A stretch of 64,000 bases of DNA from Xanthobacteraceae bacterium (GTDB taxonomy: Bacteria; Pseudomonadota; Alphaproteobacteria; Rhizobiales; Xanthobacteraceae). Of this stretch, positions 1 to 9,200 are shown piece by piece; position 1 is the stretch's first letter; the number at the start of each line of letters is the position of its first letter. The stretch is taken from positions 1-64,000 of the forward strand of contig JAQGJU010000099.1 of the NCBI GenBank assembly GCA_028290465.1, given 5' to 3'. The translations under genes and the position numbers were made by a program. A model generated the notes under the pieces. The model searched no databases. It was not told the DNA's origin and worked only from the letters and a program-made list of their open reading frames with translations.

Positions 1-8
1 TATCAGGT

Positions 9-81
9 TGGGTTGCGCTGCGCTCAACCCATCCTACCGGCTACAAGTCCTGCGTAGGATGGGTTGAGCGCAGCGAAACCC
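9..81. repeat. Long imperfect inverted repeat (hairpin)
   Basis: Two arms of about 28 nt, at 9-37 and 54-81, are near-perfect reverse complements around a core reading taggatgggttgagcgcagc. They can fold into a long hairpin just upstream of the GH17 gene. Related dispersed hairpin repeats are common in rhizobial genomes. There is no T-run, so a terminator role is not shown. Confidence 0.7.
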
Positions 82-113
82 ATCACTTTTTGATCGCACA
101 GGCAGTTGTTTCC

Positions 114-1790
114 ATGAATGAGGTCAGCGGATTTCGACCGACACGGATCCTGCTCCCGCTGGGCCTGTTCGCTACCGTCATCTCCACCATCCTCGGCTTC
201 TGGACCTGGATGGGCGCGCCGATCGCGCTGCCAACCAACCTCGGCTCGGTGTCCGACAAATCGTTCTGCGTGTCTTATTGGCCATTCCGAGGCACGGAAA
301 ACCCGATGACCCCGGGGATCGAGATTCCAGAGAGGCGTATCGACGAGGATCTGCAAAAGCTTGCCGGCGTGACCCGATGCGTGCGGACCTATTTGGCAGA
401 TCGCGGTCTCCAGCATGTCCCGGCGCTTGCAGCCCGCTACGGCATGAAAGTCCAGCAGGGAATTTGGATCGGCCGAGATCGGACCGACAACCAGAAGCAA
501 ATCGACGCCGCCGTACGTTTAGCAAAACAGCATCCCAGCATCATATCGGTGATCGTCGGCAATGAAGTCTTGTACAGTGGCGCACAGGACATCCCGACGC
601 TGTTGGAGACGATCCGTCATGTCAAACGCAGGGTTTCGGTGCCGGTGACCTATGCGGAGCTACCGCCTATCTGGATGGACCACCCGGAACTCGCGGCGGC
701 AGTGGACTTCATCACCCTCCACGTGCTGCCCTATTGGGATGACTACGCGGCCGAGCAGGCGGTGGCCTACGTGGACGACGTGTGGCAACGCATGCAGCAC
801 CAATATCCCGGCAAGCGTATCGTGATCGGGGAAGTCGGCTGGCCGAGCCAAGGTCGCATGCGGGGCGCTGCCGAAGCCTCGCCGGCCAACCAGGCGCGCG
901 TCATCCGCGACGTCATCGCGCGCGCCGAGCGCACGGGCTTGGACGTCACCATCCTGGAAGCGTTCGACCAGCCCTGGAAGAGCGGCCAGGAAGGCGGGTA
1001 CTGGGGAATGTTCGACGCGCAGACGCGCGAGCCGAAGTTTGCCTGGAGCGGCCCGGTTTCCAATCATCCGCAGTGGAAAAAGCAGGCCGCGGGCGGCGTG
1101 CTGATGGCGGTCCTGATCTTCGCTATTGCGTTCGCCACCCGAGACAAGCACCTCGCGGTGAAACCGCTGCTGGGCCGGTGGGCCGGCGTGTCGATCATCG
1201 CAGTGGCGGCCGGCATGACCGTCGCACTGACATTCGAGCGGATCCGGATCGAGAGCTTCGACGCCGTCGCATGGAGTTTTTCGCTCGCCTTGGCGGCGGT
1301 GGCGCTGGCTGCGCCGCTCTGCGCGGTGCCGGCCGTGATGCGTGATCGGTGGATCCCGGCGTTCGCGGAGCTGTTCGGCGGCGCGCCATCGGCGCCGCGC
1401 GACCCGATCGAGATCGCCTGCGGCATCGTGCTGCTGCTGTTGAGTCTGCTGGCGACGATCGCGGCGCTCGTTCTGGTGTGGGGGCCATCATACCGCAATT
1501 TCTTTCCGGCCGCCGCGATGACCTGCGCGGTGGTGCCGTTCGTGGTGCTGGCTCTTCGTAGCCGCCTATCCGAAGCCGCGCAGATCGCCGAAATTGCCGT
1601 TGCGGCGATTCTGGCTGTTTCGGCGGCCTTCATCCTGCACTACGAACGGCGGATGAATTGGCAGACGCTGTGGCTGGCTCTGATCCTGCTCGCGCTGAGC
1701 GTGACGTTGGCCCGGGCTGCGCTTTATTGGTCCGCCCAGGTTGTCGGGCGATCCGTGGCTCAAGCGGTCCGCCGGCGGGCGCGCTCGTAA
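114..1790 (+). CDS. GH17-family glucanosyl hydrolase/transferase with C-terminal membrane domain
   Basis: The protein is about 558 aa. An N-terminal membrane anchor (residues ~8-30) is followed by a GH17-like (beta/alpha)8 domain to about residue 320. The two catalytic glutamates are visible: the acid/base in VGNEVL (about E151) and the nucleophile in IGEVGWPSQG (about E240). After residue 325 come about seven or eight hydrophobic segments. Bacterial GH17 proteins of this kind act on beta-(1,3)-glucans, and in rhizobia related proteins (NdvC-type) take part in cyclic beta-glucan synthesis. The link to NdvC is inference. I chose ATG 114; a TTG at 90 would add eight residues. The gene stands alone, 111 bp before maf, on the same strand. 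Confidence 0.8.
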   Translation: MNEVSGFRPTRILLPLGLFATVISTILGFWTWMGAPIALPTNLGSVSDKSFCVSYWPFRGTENPMTPGIEIPERRIDEDLQKLAGVTRCVRTYLADRGLQHVPALAARYGMKVQQGIWIGRDRTDNQKQIDAAVRLAKQHPSIISVIVGNEVLYSGAQDIPTLLETIRHVKRRVSVPVTYAELPPIWMDHPELAAAVDFITLHVLPYWDDYAAEQAVAYVDDVWQRMQHQYPGKRIVIGEVGWPSQGRMRGAAEASPANQARVIRDVIARAERTGLDVTILEAFDQPWKSGQEGGYWGMFDAQTREPKFAWSGPVSNHPQWKKQAAGGVLMAVLIFAIAFATRDKHLAVKPLLGRWAGVSIIAVAAGMTVALTFERIRIESFDAVAWSFSLALAAVALAAPLCAVPAVMRDRWIPAFAELFGGAPSAPRDPIEIACGIVLLLLSLLATIAALVLVWGPSYRNFFPAAAMTCAVVPFVVLALRSRLSEAAQIAEIAVAAILAVSAAFILHYERRMNWQTLWLALILLALSVTLARAALYWSAQVVGRSVAQAVRRRARS

Positions 1791-1901
1791 TTGCCCAACA
1801 TCCATCCCCAAGCCTACCCGGTTCACAAATCGCCCGGTTTCCTGTATTCCGGCGGCGGCCCGATCGGGCTCGGTTTTTCCTCCCCAGCGACGCGGACCTC
1901 C

Positions 1902-2525
1902 ATGATCGGCCGACCTAAATTCGTTCTCGCGTCCGGCTCGCCCCGCCGGCTGGCCCTGGTCAACCAGGCAGGCATCGAGCCCGATGCGCTGCGCCCGACC
2001 GACATCGACGAGACCCCGAAAAAGGGCGAACTGCCCCGCGCCTGCGCCAACCGGCTGGCCCGCGGCAAGGCCGACGCCGCGCTGAAGATGGTCGGCTTCG
2101 ATGAGGAGCTGAAGGGCGCCTACATTTTGGCCGCCGATACGGTCGTCGCGGTCGGCCGGCGCATCCTGCCCAAGGCCGAACTGCTCGACGAGGCGGCGCA
2201 ATGCCTGCGGCTGCTGTCGGGCCGCAATCACCGGGTCTACACCGCGATCTGCCTCGTCACCCCGAAGGAGGCGTTCCGCCAGCGTCTGGTCGAAACCCGG
2301 GTGCGCTTCAAGCGGTTGTCCGAGCAGGACATCGAGGCCTATCTGGCCTCCGGCGAATGGCGCGGCAAGGCCGGCGGCTACGCGGCACAGGGCATCGCCG
2401 GCAGTTTCATCGTCAAGATGGTCGGCTCCTACAGCAACGTGGTCGGCCTGCCGCTGTACGAAACCAACGTGCTGTTGAGCGGCGAGGGATATCCGATCCA
2501 TTTCGGCTGGCTCAACGCTGTCTGA
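1902..2525 (+). CDS. maf: Maf-family nucleoside triphosphate pyrophosphatase
   Basis: The 207-aa product has the full Maf signature: the N-terminal LASGSPRR phosphate-binding motif, the KADAA segment and the AADTVV motif holding the catalytic Asp, then [10 protein letters not shown] near the C-terminus. Maf proteins hydrolyse dTTP/UTP or modified nucleotides to monophosphates in the cytoplasm. The open frame extends upstream to 1791, but homology begins only at the ATG at 1902, which gives the usual family length. In related alphaproteobacteria maf sits close to yacG and tRNA-Phe, as here. Confidence 0.93.
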   Translation: MIGRPKFVLASGSPRRLALVNQAGIEPDALRPTDIDETPKKGELPRACANRLARGKADAALKMVGFDEELKGAYILAADTVVAVGRRILPKAELLDEAAQCLRLLSGRNHRVYTAICLVTPKEAFRQRLVETRVRFKRLSEQDIEAYLASGEWRGKAGGYAAQGIAGSFIVKMVGSYSNVVGLPLYETNVLLSGEGYPIHFGWLNAV

Positions 2526-2543
2526 CCTCGCCCGGGGACACGC

Positions 2544-4055
2544 ATGAATCTCGCGGTGTGGCTGCAACGCGCCGGACAGAGCCATGCGGGGCGGCCGGCG
2601 GTGGCGCTGGGCACGCGCGTCGTGCGCCGCTATGGCGAACTGGCCGAGCGCGCCGCGCGGCTGGCCGGTGCCTTGCAGACGTTAGGGCTGAGGCCCGGCG
2701 ACCGCGTGGCTATCGTGGCCAAAAATAGTCCCGACATTCTCGACCTGATGTACGGCATCTGGCAGGCCGGGCTCGCCGTCGTGCCGGCCAATGCCAAGCT
2801 GCACGGGGCAGAGCTTGGCTACATCCTCGAACATTCCGGCGTGCGCGTCTGTTTCGCATCGGCCGGGCTCGACGACGAGATCGCGCCGCATGCGCCGGCG
2901 ACGCTGGAGCGGCTCATTCGTATCGGCAGTGCCGAATACGAGGCGCTGTTCGCGGCCGGTACCGTCGCCATGGTGGCGCGTCAGCCCGACGACCTCGCCT
3001 GGCTGTTCTACACCTCCGGCACCACCGGCCGGCCGAAGGGCGCGATGCTGACCCACAGGGTGCTGGCGGCCGCGAGCCACGCCTATGCGACGCAGGTCGA
3101 TCCGATCGCGCCCGGCGACGCTATCCTGCACGCGGCGCCGATGAGCCATGGTTCGGGCCTGTACATCATGGCGCATGTGCCACGGCTCGGCGTTCAGGTC
3201 GTGCCGGAATCCGGCGGCTTCGAACCGGACGAAGTGTGTGCCCTGTTCGACACGTGGCCGAACGCGTCGATGTTCGCGGCCCCGACCATGATCAAGCGGC
3301 TGGTCGAATGCCCGGCCGATTTGTGCGCGGAGCATATCCGCACGCTGATCTGGGGCGGCGCGCCGATGTATGTCGAGGATACGCTGCGCGCGCTCGACCG
3401 CTTCGGCCCGCGCCTCGCGCAGATCTACGGCCAGGGCGAAGCGCCGATGACCATCACGACTTTGTCGAAGGCCGACATCGCCGACCGCGATCACCCGAAC
3501 TGGCTGGCGCGGCTCGCCAGCGCCGGCCGGCCCTACGCCGATGTCGAGGTGCGCGTAGCCGATGCCGACGATAACGCTTTGCCGGTCGGCCAGACTGGCG
3601 AGATTCTGTGCCGCGGCGACGTGGTGATGCCGGGCTATTGGCAGAATGATGAGGCCAATGTGACCACGATGCGCGGCGGCTGGCTGCACACCGGCGATGT
3701 CGGCGCGTTCGACGCCGGCGGCTATCTGGTGCTGAAAGACCGGTCCAAGGATCTGATCATTTCGGGCGGCAGCAACATCTATCCGCGCGAGGTCGAGGAG
3801 GTGCTGCTGGCCAGCGACAAAGTGAGAGAGGTCTCGGTGATCGGCCGGCCGGACGCCGAATGGGGCGAGGTGGTGGTCGCCTATGTGGTCGGCGACGCCA
3901 GCGCCGCCGAGCTCGATGCGCTGTGCCTGTCGCATATCGCCCGCTTCAAACGGCCCAAGGACTATGTGTTCGTCGACACGCTGCCGAAGAACAATTACGG
4001 CAAGATCCTGAAGACCGAACTGCGCCAGCGCGATGCCGGGCGGGGGCAGGGGTGA
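2544..4055 (+). CDS. AMP-dependent acyl-CoA synthetase/ligase
   Basis: The 503-aa protein is a member of the ANL adenylating superfamily. The P-loop YTSGTTGRPKGA is at about residue 153, followed by the AMP-binding motif YGQGEAPM, the WLHTGDVG motif, and the hinge DRSKDLIISGG. The C-terminal lysine lies in LPKNNYGKILK. It should activate a carboxylic acid to an acyl-adenylate and transfer it to CoA; the substrate cannot be read from sequence. It starts 18 bp after maf, and yacG follows 21 bp later, so the three genes probably share a transcript. Confidence 0.9.
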   Translation: MNLAVWLQRAGQSHAGRPAVALGTRVVRRYGELAERAARLAGALQTLGLRPGDRVAIVAKNSPDILDLMYGIWQAGLAVVPANAKLHGAELGYILEHSGVRVCFASAGLDDEIAPHAPATLERLIRIGSAEYEALFAAGTVAMVARQPDDLAWLFYTSGTTGRPKGAMLTHRVLAAASHAYATQVDPIAPGDAILHAAPMSHGSGLYIMAHVPRLGVQVVPESGGFEPDEVCALFDTWPNASMFAAPTMIKRLVECPADLCAEHIRTLIWGGAPMYVEDTLRALDRFGPRLAQIYGQGEAPMTITTLSKADIADRDHPNWLARLASAGRPYADVEVRVADADDNALPVGQTGEILCRGDVVMPGYWQNDEANVTTMRGGWLHTGDVGAFDAGGYLVLKDRSKDLIISGGSNIYPREVEEVLLASDKVREVSVIGRPDAEWGEVVVAYVVGDASAAELDALCLSHIARFKRPKDYVFVDTLPKNNYGKILKTELRQRDAGRGQG

Positions 4056-4076
4056 CGGGCCAAACAGAGCACCTAT

Positions 4077-4298
4077 ATGACCGACATGACCGATCCGATC
4101 GAAACGCCCGAACTGCAGCCCGGCAAGCCGTGCCCGCTGTGCGGCAAGCCGTCGATGCAGAAGTACCGGCCGTTCTGCGGCAAGCGGTGCGCCGACGTCG
4201 ACCTCAACCGCTGGCTGTCCGGCGTCTATGCGGTGCCGGTGGAAACCGATGAGGACGAGGACGGCACCCCCGGAACCGACCCGGACCGGCCGGAATGA
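4077..4298 (+). CDS. yacG: YacG-type zinc-ribbon DNA gyrase inhibitor
   Basis: This 73-aa protein has the YacG four-cysteine zinc ribbon, CPLCGKP followed by FCGKRCADVDLNRW, and an acidic C-terminal tail. YacG binds the GyrB subunit and blocks gyrase binding to DNA. The start could also be the in-frame ATG nine bases downstream. It is the last gene before tRNA-Phe. Confidence 0.93.
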   Translation: MTDMTDPIETPELQPGKPCPLCGKPSMQKYRPFCGKRCADVDLNRWLSGVYAVPVETDEDEDGTPGTDPDRPE

Positions 4299-4337
4299 CC
4301 GGAAAACGGGCTGGCAGCTGGAGTATTTCCCGGCGAA

Positions 4338-4370
4338 GTGGGAACCGGTTCGCCGCAGGAAATGCGACCA
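4338..4370. repeat. 33-bp dispersed repeat, copy 1
   Basis: This stretch, centred on gggaaccggttcgccgcagg, recurs in inverted orientation at 57611-57643 with about 31 of 33 bases matching. It lies between yacG and tRNA-Phe. It is noncoding and probably a REP-like family element of this genome. Confidence 0.65.
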
Positions 4371-4456
4371 CGTAAGCTGTAGCCCGCCGTTCTGGACAGG
4401 CCGTCATCTGCCATCTATAAACCCGGCGCCCCCTGCTGCTTCGCGGCGGGCGGCAT

Positions 4457-4532
4457 GCCCAGGTAGCTCAGTTGGTAGAGCATGCGATTGAAAATCGCAG
4501 TGTCGGTGGTTCGATCCCGCCCCTGGGCACCA
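4457..4532 (+). tRNA. tRNA-Phe (GAA)
   Basis: The cloverleaf is complete: acceptor stem GCCCAGG pairs with CCTGGGC, the D arm has AGCTCAGTTGGTAGAGC, and the anticodon loop TTGAAAA (GAA at 4490-4492) is closed by TGCGA/TCGCA. The T arm contains GGTTCGATCC, and CCA is encoded. The gene is intact even though an island has inserted at its 3' end. Confidence 0.97.
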
Positions 4533-4534
4533 TT
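4517..4534. repeat. attL: tRNA-Phe 3' end, island left boundary
   Basis: The 18-mer ccgcccctgggcaccatt ends two bases past the tRNA CCA. An identical copy occurs at 38686-38703. With one mismatch the match extends to 22 bp (4513-4534 and 38682-38703). This is the classic footprint of tyrosine-integrase insertion at a tRNA 3' end. Confidence 0.9.
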
Positions 4535-4640
4535 TTCATATAAATTATTACAATAAATCAAATAGATAGCGCGACGTCGTGAGGCAGATTGCACACCTGT
4601 TTCCACAGTGCTGTGCGTGATGGCCGTCTGCCAAAAGCCC

Positions 4641-4672
4641 GCCAAAACAACAGCCCGGCGATTGGCCGGGCC
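4641..4672 (-). terminator. Intrinsic terminator downstream of the PrtN-like gene
   Basis: On the minus strand a 7-bp GC stem (gcccggc/gccgggc, loop of five) at 4653-4671 is followed by TGTTGTTTT. It lies 24 bp after the stop of the minus-strand PrtN-like gene and would end its transcript before the tRNA. Confidence 0.6.
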
Positions 4673-4695
4673 TTCCATCAGGAGAATTGTCTCTC

Positions 4696-4962
4696 TCATC
4701 GTCGCCCTTGTAACTGGTCGCACTCTTTCTGCGCTGCTGCCCGACGTGCATCGATCCACTTCGCCAGATCGTGCAGATGCACGCCGCGCGCGGCCTTCTG
4801 GCTTGCTTCGATTCTGATGACGGGCAAATCGATCTCGCCCGCGGTTGCTTTTCGGGCGAACTGCGTTGGCGTGAGGTGGCTGAAGTAGTCCCGGCAGACG
4901 GTCTCCAACGGGATCACGGCCGCTCCGCTATACTGAGCTAGTAGCAAAAAAGCCGTGTTCAT
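4696..4962 (-). CDS. PrtN-like pyocin-activator family protein
   Basis: The protein is about 88 aa and begins MNTAFLLLAQYSGAAVIPLE, then has CRDYFSHLTPTQFARKA and RIEASQKAARGVHLHDLA. This is the recognisable PrtN family pattern. PrtN activates pyocin genes in Pseudomonas, and small homologues are frequent in prophages and islands of Rhizobiales. I chose ATG 4962 because similarity begins there, although the frame is open to 5019. It is the first gene inside attL and has its own terminator, so it may regulate the element; its target is unknown. Confidence 0.8.
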   Translation of the reverse strand: MNTAFLLLAQYSGAAVIPLETVCRDYFSHLTPTQFARKATAGEIDLPVIRIEASQKAARGVHLHDLAKWIDARRAAAQKECDQLQGRR

Positions 4963-5039
4963 GCTGCGATCTCCGCAGGCTCCAAGAGGAAGTCCAAGCT
5001 GTCGCACGCCGCCAGCCAAGCCGCAACACGCGCCTTCAT
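4959..5039 (-). CDS. Possible 26-aa leader peptide upstream of the PrtN-like gene
   Basis: A short minus-strand frame beginning MKARVAAWLAAC ends in a TGA that overlaps the prtN-like ATG (ATGA). The overlap suggests translational coupling, but the peptide is too short for family assignment. It may be the end of a longer frame. Confidence 0.3.
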   Translation of the reverse strand: MKARVAAWLAACDSLDFLLEPAEIAA

Positions 5040-5173
5040 CGCCGCGCCGGCCTTTGTCGATGACTGAACCAGCCGAGGCGATCGAGCGCCGCGCTCAATA
5101 GAATTTATGCCGTATTGCATCTAGCGAGCTGGTAGCTTGCGCCATACTCAAATCTGAACGTTCGGAGTGAATC

Positions 5174-6262
5174 TTGTCATTACGAGCTGACACTGAGGCT
5201 TACATCCAATCCGGCGGCCCGTGCGAGCTTGAGGCCATTCTCGAGGCCTGTCGAAACGACGGATCGTTAGAAGCGCTTCTGTGTGTCACACGGCTTTTTG
5301 AAGATATGTACGACGGCATTACCTTCAACATGGAGTTGAAGGCGCCGCCCGCTTGGGAGCTTGCCTGTTGGGGAAGGCGTGGACTTGATCAGCTTGTGGC
5401 TGCAACGCAAAAGAATCCAACATCCAAAAATAGGTCATTGTGCATTGAGATTCTGACAGCAGTCGCATCGAAGACGGACTTAAGCGAGCGGGTGCTGTTT
5501 CTCTCGGCCGATTGCGCGAAGAGACTGCAAACGGTGATCGATGCTGACCCCGAACTGTCCGATTACGCACGCTCCAAATTGACTGAATTCATACTGTCAG
5601 TTGAGGACGAAGAGGAATTGATCAGCATTGCTGGCAGCGGATTTTCACTCTCTGCTTGGTCCGCCAATGGCAGTAGACAAGCAAAGGAGCTTTTCGCGGC
5701 CATCTCGACGAGATGGCTTACAGTGAGCGCTGCGCTTTTGAAGCGTTATGAAACCCTACTTACGAGCCATGCTGGGGATGAGCGAGTATTTCAGGAGTTC
5801 TTTACTCAACATCCGCAATTTCTAGATCCCATGGCAGCTGAAATTTGGCCCCAGCCGAACCTGCACGGAGCACAGTTTCCAGATTTCGTGATCAGGCGCT
5901 TCGACAACAGTTATGTGGTTGTCGAAATCGAGGCGCCCGGGAAGATGATGGTGACATCCGAGAATCAGCTCTCGGCGTATGTGACGCACGCTGTGGCACA
6001 GGTCACCGAATACAGGCGGTTCCTAGAGCGGATACCAGGGGCTGAACAGCATTTTCCTGAGATCGACGAAGTCTCTTGCCTGGTTGTGGTTGGGCTTGAA
6101 GCTTCTTTGAACGATAAGCAGAGGCAAGCACTGCGCAATGAGAACAGACAGCGGCATGCTCTACAAGTCGTGGGGTTTGACTGGCTGGCGAAGCGAAGTG
6201 AGGCCATACGGCAAAATATGATCAGCGTCGGCGTCACGGTACGCCATGTCCGCGTAATTTGA
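5174..6262 (+). CDS. sduA: Shedu-type antiphage nuclease (SduA/DUF4263-like)
   Basis: The 362-aa protein has a helical N-terminal half and a C-terminal PD-(D/E)XK nuclease domain. Its core is readable: FPDF with D237, then VVVEIEAPG with E251 and E253, followed by an alpha segment with QVTEYRRF. This arrangement, with F.DF and VEIK-like strands, matches SduA of the single-gene Shedu system, a DNA nuclease that protects against phage. The VEIE form replaces the common lysine with glutamate. The start is a TTG at 5174 with GGAG eight bases upstream. A large nuclease-STAND protein follows 37 bp later on the same strand and may be cotranscribed. Assignment is by motif only. Confidence 0.78.
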   Translation: MSLRADTEAYIQSGGPCELEAILEACRNDGSLEALLCVTRLFEDMYDGITFNMELKAPPAWELACWGRRGLDQLVAATQKNPTSKNRSLCIEILTAVASKTDLSERVLFLSADCAKRLQTVIDADPELSDYARSKLTEFILSVEDEEELISIAGSGFSLSAWSANGSRQAKELFAAISTRWLTVSAALLKRYETLLTSHAGDERVFQEFFTQHPQFLDPMAAEIWPQPNLHGAQFPDFVIRRFDNSYVVVEIEAPGKMMVTSENQLSAYVTHAVAQVTEYRRFLERIPGAEQHFPEIDEVSCLVVVGLEASLNDKQRQALRNENRQRHALQVVGFDWLAKRSEAIRQNMISVGVTVRHVRVI

Positions 6263-6299
6263 TCCCTTATGGGTGGTGCCCCTTCAGAAGGCCGCAGAT

Positions 6300-9200
6300 A
6301 TGCCGTTCAATCCTAGTCAATATTCTCATCAGATGGGATTGAAGTCTGCGCTTCAGAGCGAAAAAAGCGGGCGCAAGCTGGAAAATCTTGCCGCGGGACT
6401 TGTGGGGCGCTTACTTGGCGTTTCGATTGCGATTGCCAAGTCGGGGTTTCAACACGGAGGCGATGCGGGCACTGCCGGGCAGCAGGGCCGCCGGTTCCGA
6501 TTGGAGTGCAAGAAATACAGCGACAACACCAGTCTCAGCGACCGGGAGCTGCTTGGTGAGATCGACCATGCGCTGGCGCGCGACGAGGCGTTAGAAGCGT
6601 GGATATTGGTAGCCACACGAAGTGTCCCGGAGCAGCTAGCGCAAGACCTAGTCCAGAAGGGTGAACGGCTCGGCGTTCCCGTCCTCGTCATTGACTGGAA
6701 AGATCATGAGCTTGCGCCGCTCGCCGCGCTGTGCGCGCTTGATCCTGACCTTGTCGAAGCCGAGTTCTCAAATGAAGCGGCTGATGAGGCGCGTGCACTC
6801 CAGCCCGTTATGGGAGAGGCCATCGCCACCCTGCGTCGCAATTTGCAGGTCTGGTCTCTTGGCTTCGAGACTTTGCGATGCCAGTCGCATCGTAAGCTGG
6901 AGGGTATCTGGACCTCCAGGCGCAGTTCGAGTGCAGAATTGGGGCAGGATGCGGCAGGTGGAATGCAGCCGAAGAAAGTGCGGCGGCAATCGGTTCACAG
7001 CGCACTGAATGCTTGGTGGCAAGGTCCGGCGCGCACCGATGCGCCGGCTGCCATCATCGGGTGGGACGGCGTCGGCAAGACATGGGCTGCACTCGACTGG
7101 CTGATCGACCGGATGGCGGAGCAGCCTATTGTCCTCACCGTTCCATCTTCTGCATTAGCCGGTTTGACCGGGATTTCGGAAGTGACTCTCAAGCGGTTCC
7201 TCGCTGAGCGGATCTGCGATCTTACCGGCATTCGCGATCCTGAGCATTGGCTTCGCCGTCTCAACTACCTGCTCAAGCGGCCCAAGGAGGAGGGGCCTGT
7301 TCTCACGATGTTTTTCGACGGCCTCAATCAGGAGCCGTCGGTCCCGTGGTTATCGCTCCTCAAAGCAATCCAGGGCTCGGCCTTCGAGGGGAGGGTGCGT
7401 GTGATGCTGAGCACCCGCCAGTATCATTTCAAAGTCAGACTTTCAGGCCTTCGAGGGCTGGTCGTCGCTGCAGTGCCTGTTGTTGTAGACGTCTACGATG
7501 CCAAAGTTGGCGGAGAGCTCGATCAGATGCTCGCTTTCGAGGGGCTCACGCAAGCTGATTTGCATCCAGACCTTGTCGAACTTGCGCGCACGCCGCGCCT
7601 GTTCAAGCTCGTCATCCGCTTTCGCGATCGGCTGGTGGAGGCAGGTCAAGTCACGGTTCATCGCCTGTTGTGGGAATATGGGCGCGACACCTTTGGCGAT
7701 CGTGCCGGCAAGTCCTTCAGCGAAGATGAATGGCGTGCGTGGCTCGCTGAAATCGCCCACCGCTACCGTGGCGGTATCCAAGAATTTTCGCTCAAGAGTC
7801 TCGGCGAAACAACAAGCCGTCCCGATCTCGCCGCGCATGAGGTTTATGCCCGGCTCAGCGACATCATTGACGGACGCTTTGCGCTGCCCGGCCCGGCGGG
7901 AACCATGCAGCTCAGCCCAACCGTTGTCGCGCACGCTCTTGGAACGGCGCTGCTTGCGCATCTCGATGCCATGGGGGGCGCTGTGTTTGCGGAGGTCGAG
8001 TCGGAAGTCGCGCAATGGCTGGACCCGATTGCCGGCCTCGATCAGCGCGCTGAAATTCTTCGGGCGGCGGTGTCGATCCTCGTTGAACGGGGCGCCCCAT
8101 CCGCGACGCCCATCGGAGGTGTTCTGGTTACTGCATGGCTGCAGACTCAAAACGTCACCGATAGTCATCGGCGCGAGCTTGCCAGTCTAGCGCCCAATAT
8201 CCCCGACGCGCTTCTTGATGCCATTGAGCAGTCGGATGCGCATGCACAAAGTTCCGCCCGGCTATGGGCTGTTAACGCACTTCGCGCTATCCCGCGCGCC
8301 GAAGGCCCTCCACTGACGGCCATCGTGGCAAGGGTCTGCGCCTGGTTCTCCATCGTGTCTCGCGAAGTCGATAACAGGCCAGATGCGGACGCGGATTTTG
8401 AACGGCGGCGCGCGGCGCGTTATCGCGACCGGGTCGGCGTTGATACATCTGGGCCGCTGACCGTGCTCGGCGTTGCGATTCGATTGGTTGACCGTGATGA
8501 TGGCCGGTTGCAGGCGACGGCGCCCTCGATCCTTGAAGGCTTTCCTTTGGCCAGTATCCTGCCGAGCTTCGAAGCAATCGCGGTCGCTTCGGCGGTGCGT
8601 GGACATTCGGATGCTTGGCAGGGCCTGAAATGGCTGTGTTACCTGAACGAGGTCGATTCTGAACCGACCACTAGAGCCCTGCGAATCCTGTCCGCGGAAA
8701 TCGGTGCGCGTCCCCCCGAGCCCGGAATTCATCCTGAGCTTCCTGCGCGCGCCGCCGCGCTCCTGCTTTGCCTCAGCGGGCACGAAGCTGACGAGGAACG
8801 GGCCGCTTCCATCGACCCCGGTATCGACCGGCAAGTTACCTATGAGAAGGACTACCTGCCAAATCCAAGCCGGAGCTTCTTCGCGCTTGAACGCCGCCAT
8901 GCGGAGGCGGCGCTTGACGATAAGGAACGGCCCCTCCGCATCCGCCTGCAACGAACCAGCGAGCTTTGGCTCGATCCGACGTTTCAACCACCGGCTGGAT
9001 TCGTCGACGAATTGCGCGCCGGCACTGCCAGCTTCGATGTCACGAAGCTCCACCGCGAGATGGGGCGCACCGCTGAAGATTGGCTCTTTGAAGAGCTGGA
9101 ACCGGTTCTCGCCCGTTGTGCGCCCGACCTTCTGGCCGAGTTAGTTCGCCGCAAGGTGCAAGGCTTAACGTCATGTCCGCCGGAGTCACGCTACTGGAGT

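Noticed and set aside
1566-2585. 339-aa minus-strand frame
   Set aside because: It lies antisense to the end of the GH17 gene and maf, and has no family-like motif.
2682-3935. 417-aa open frame on the minus strand
   Set aside because: It is antisense to the acyl-CoA ligase. Its translation is rich in His, Arg and Asp without motifs, as expected of a high-GC shadow.
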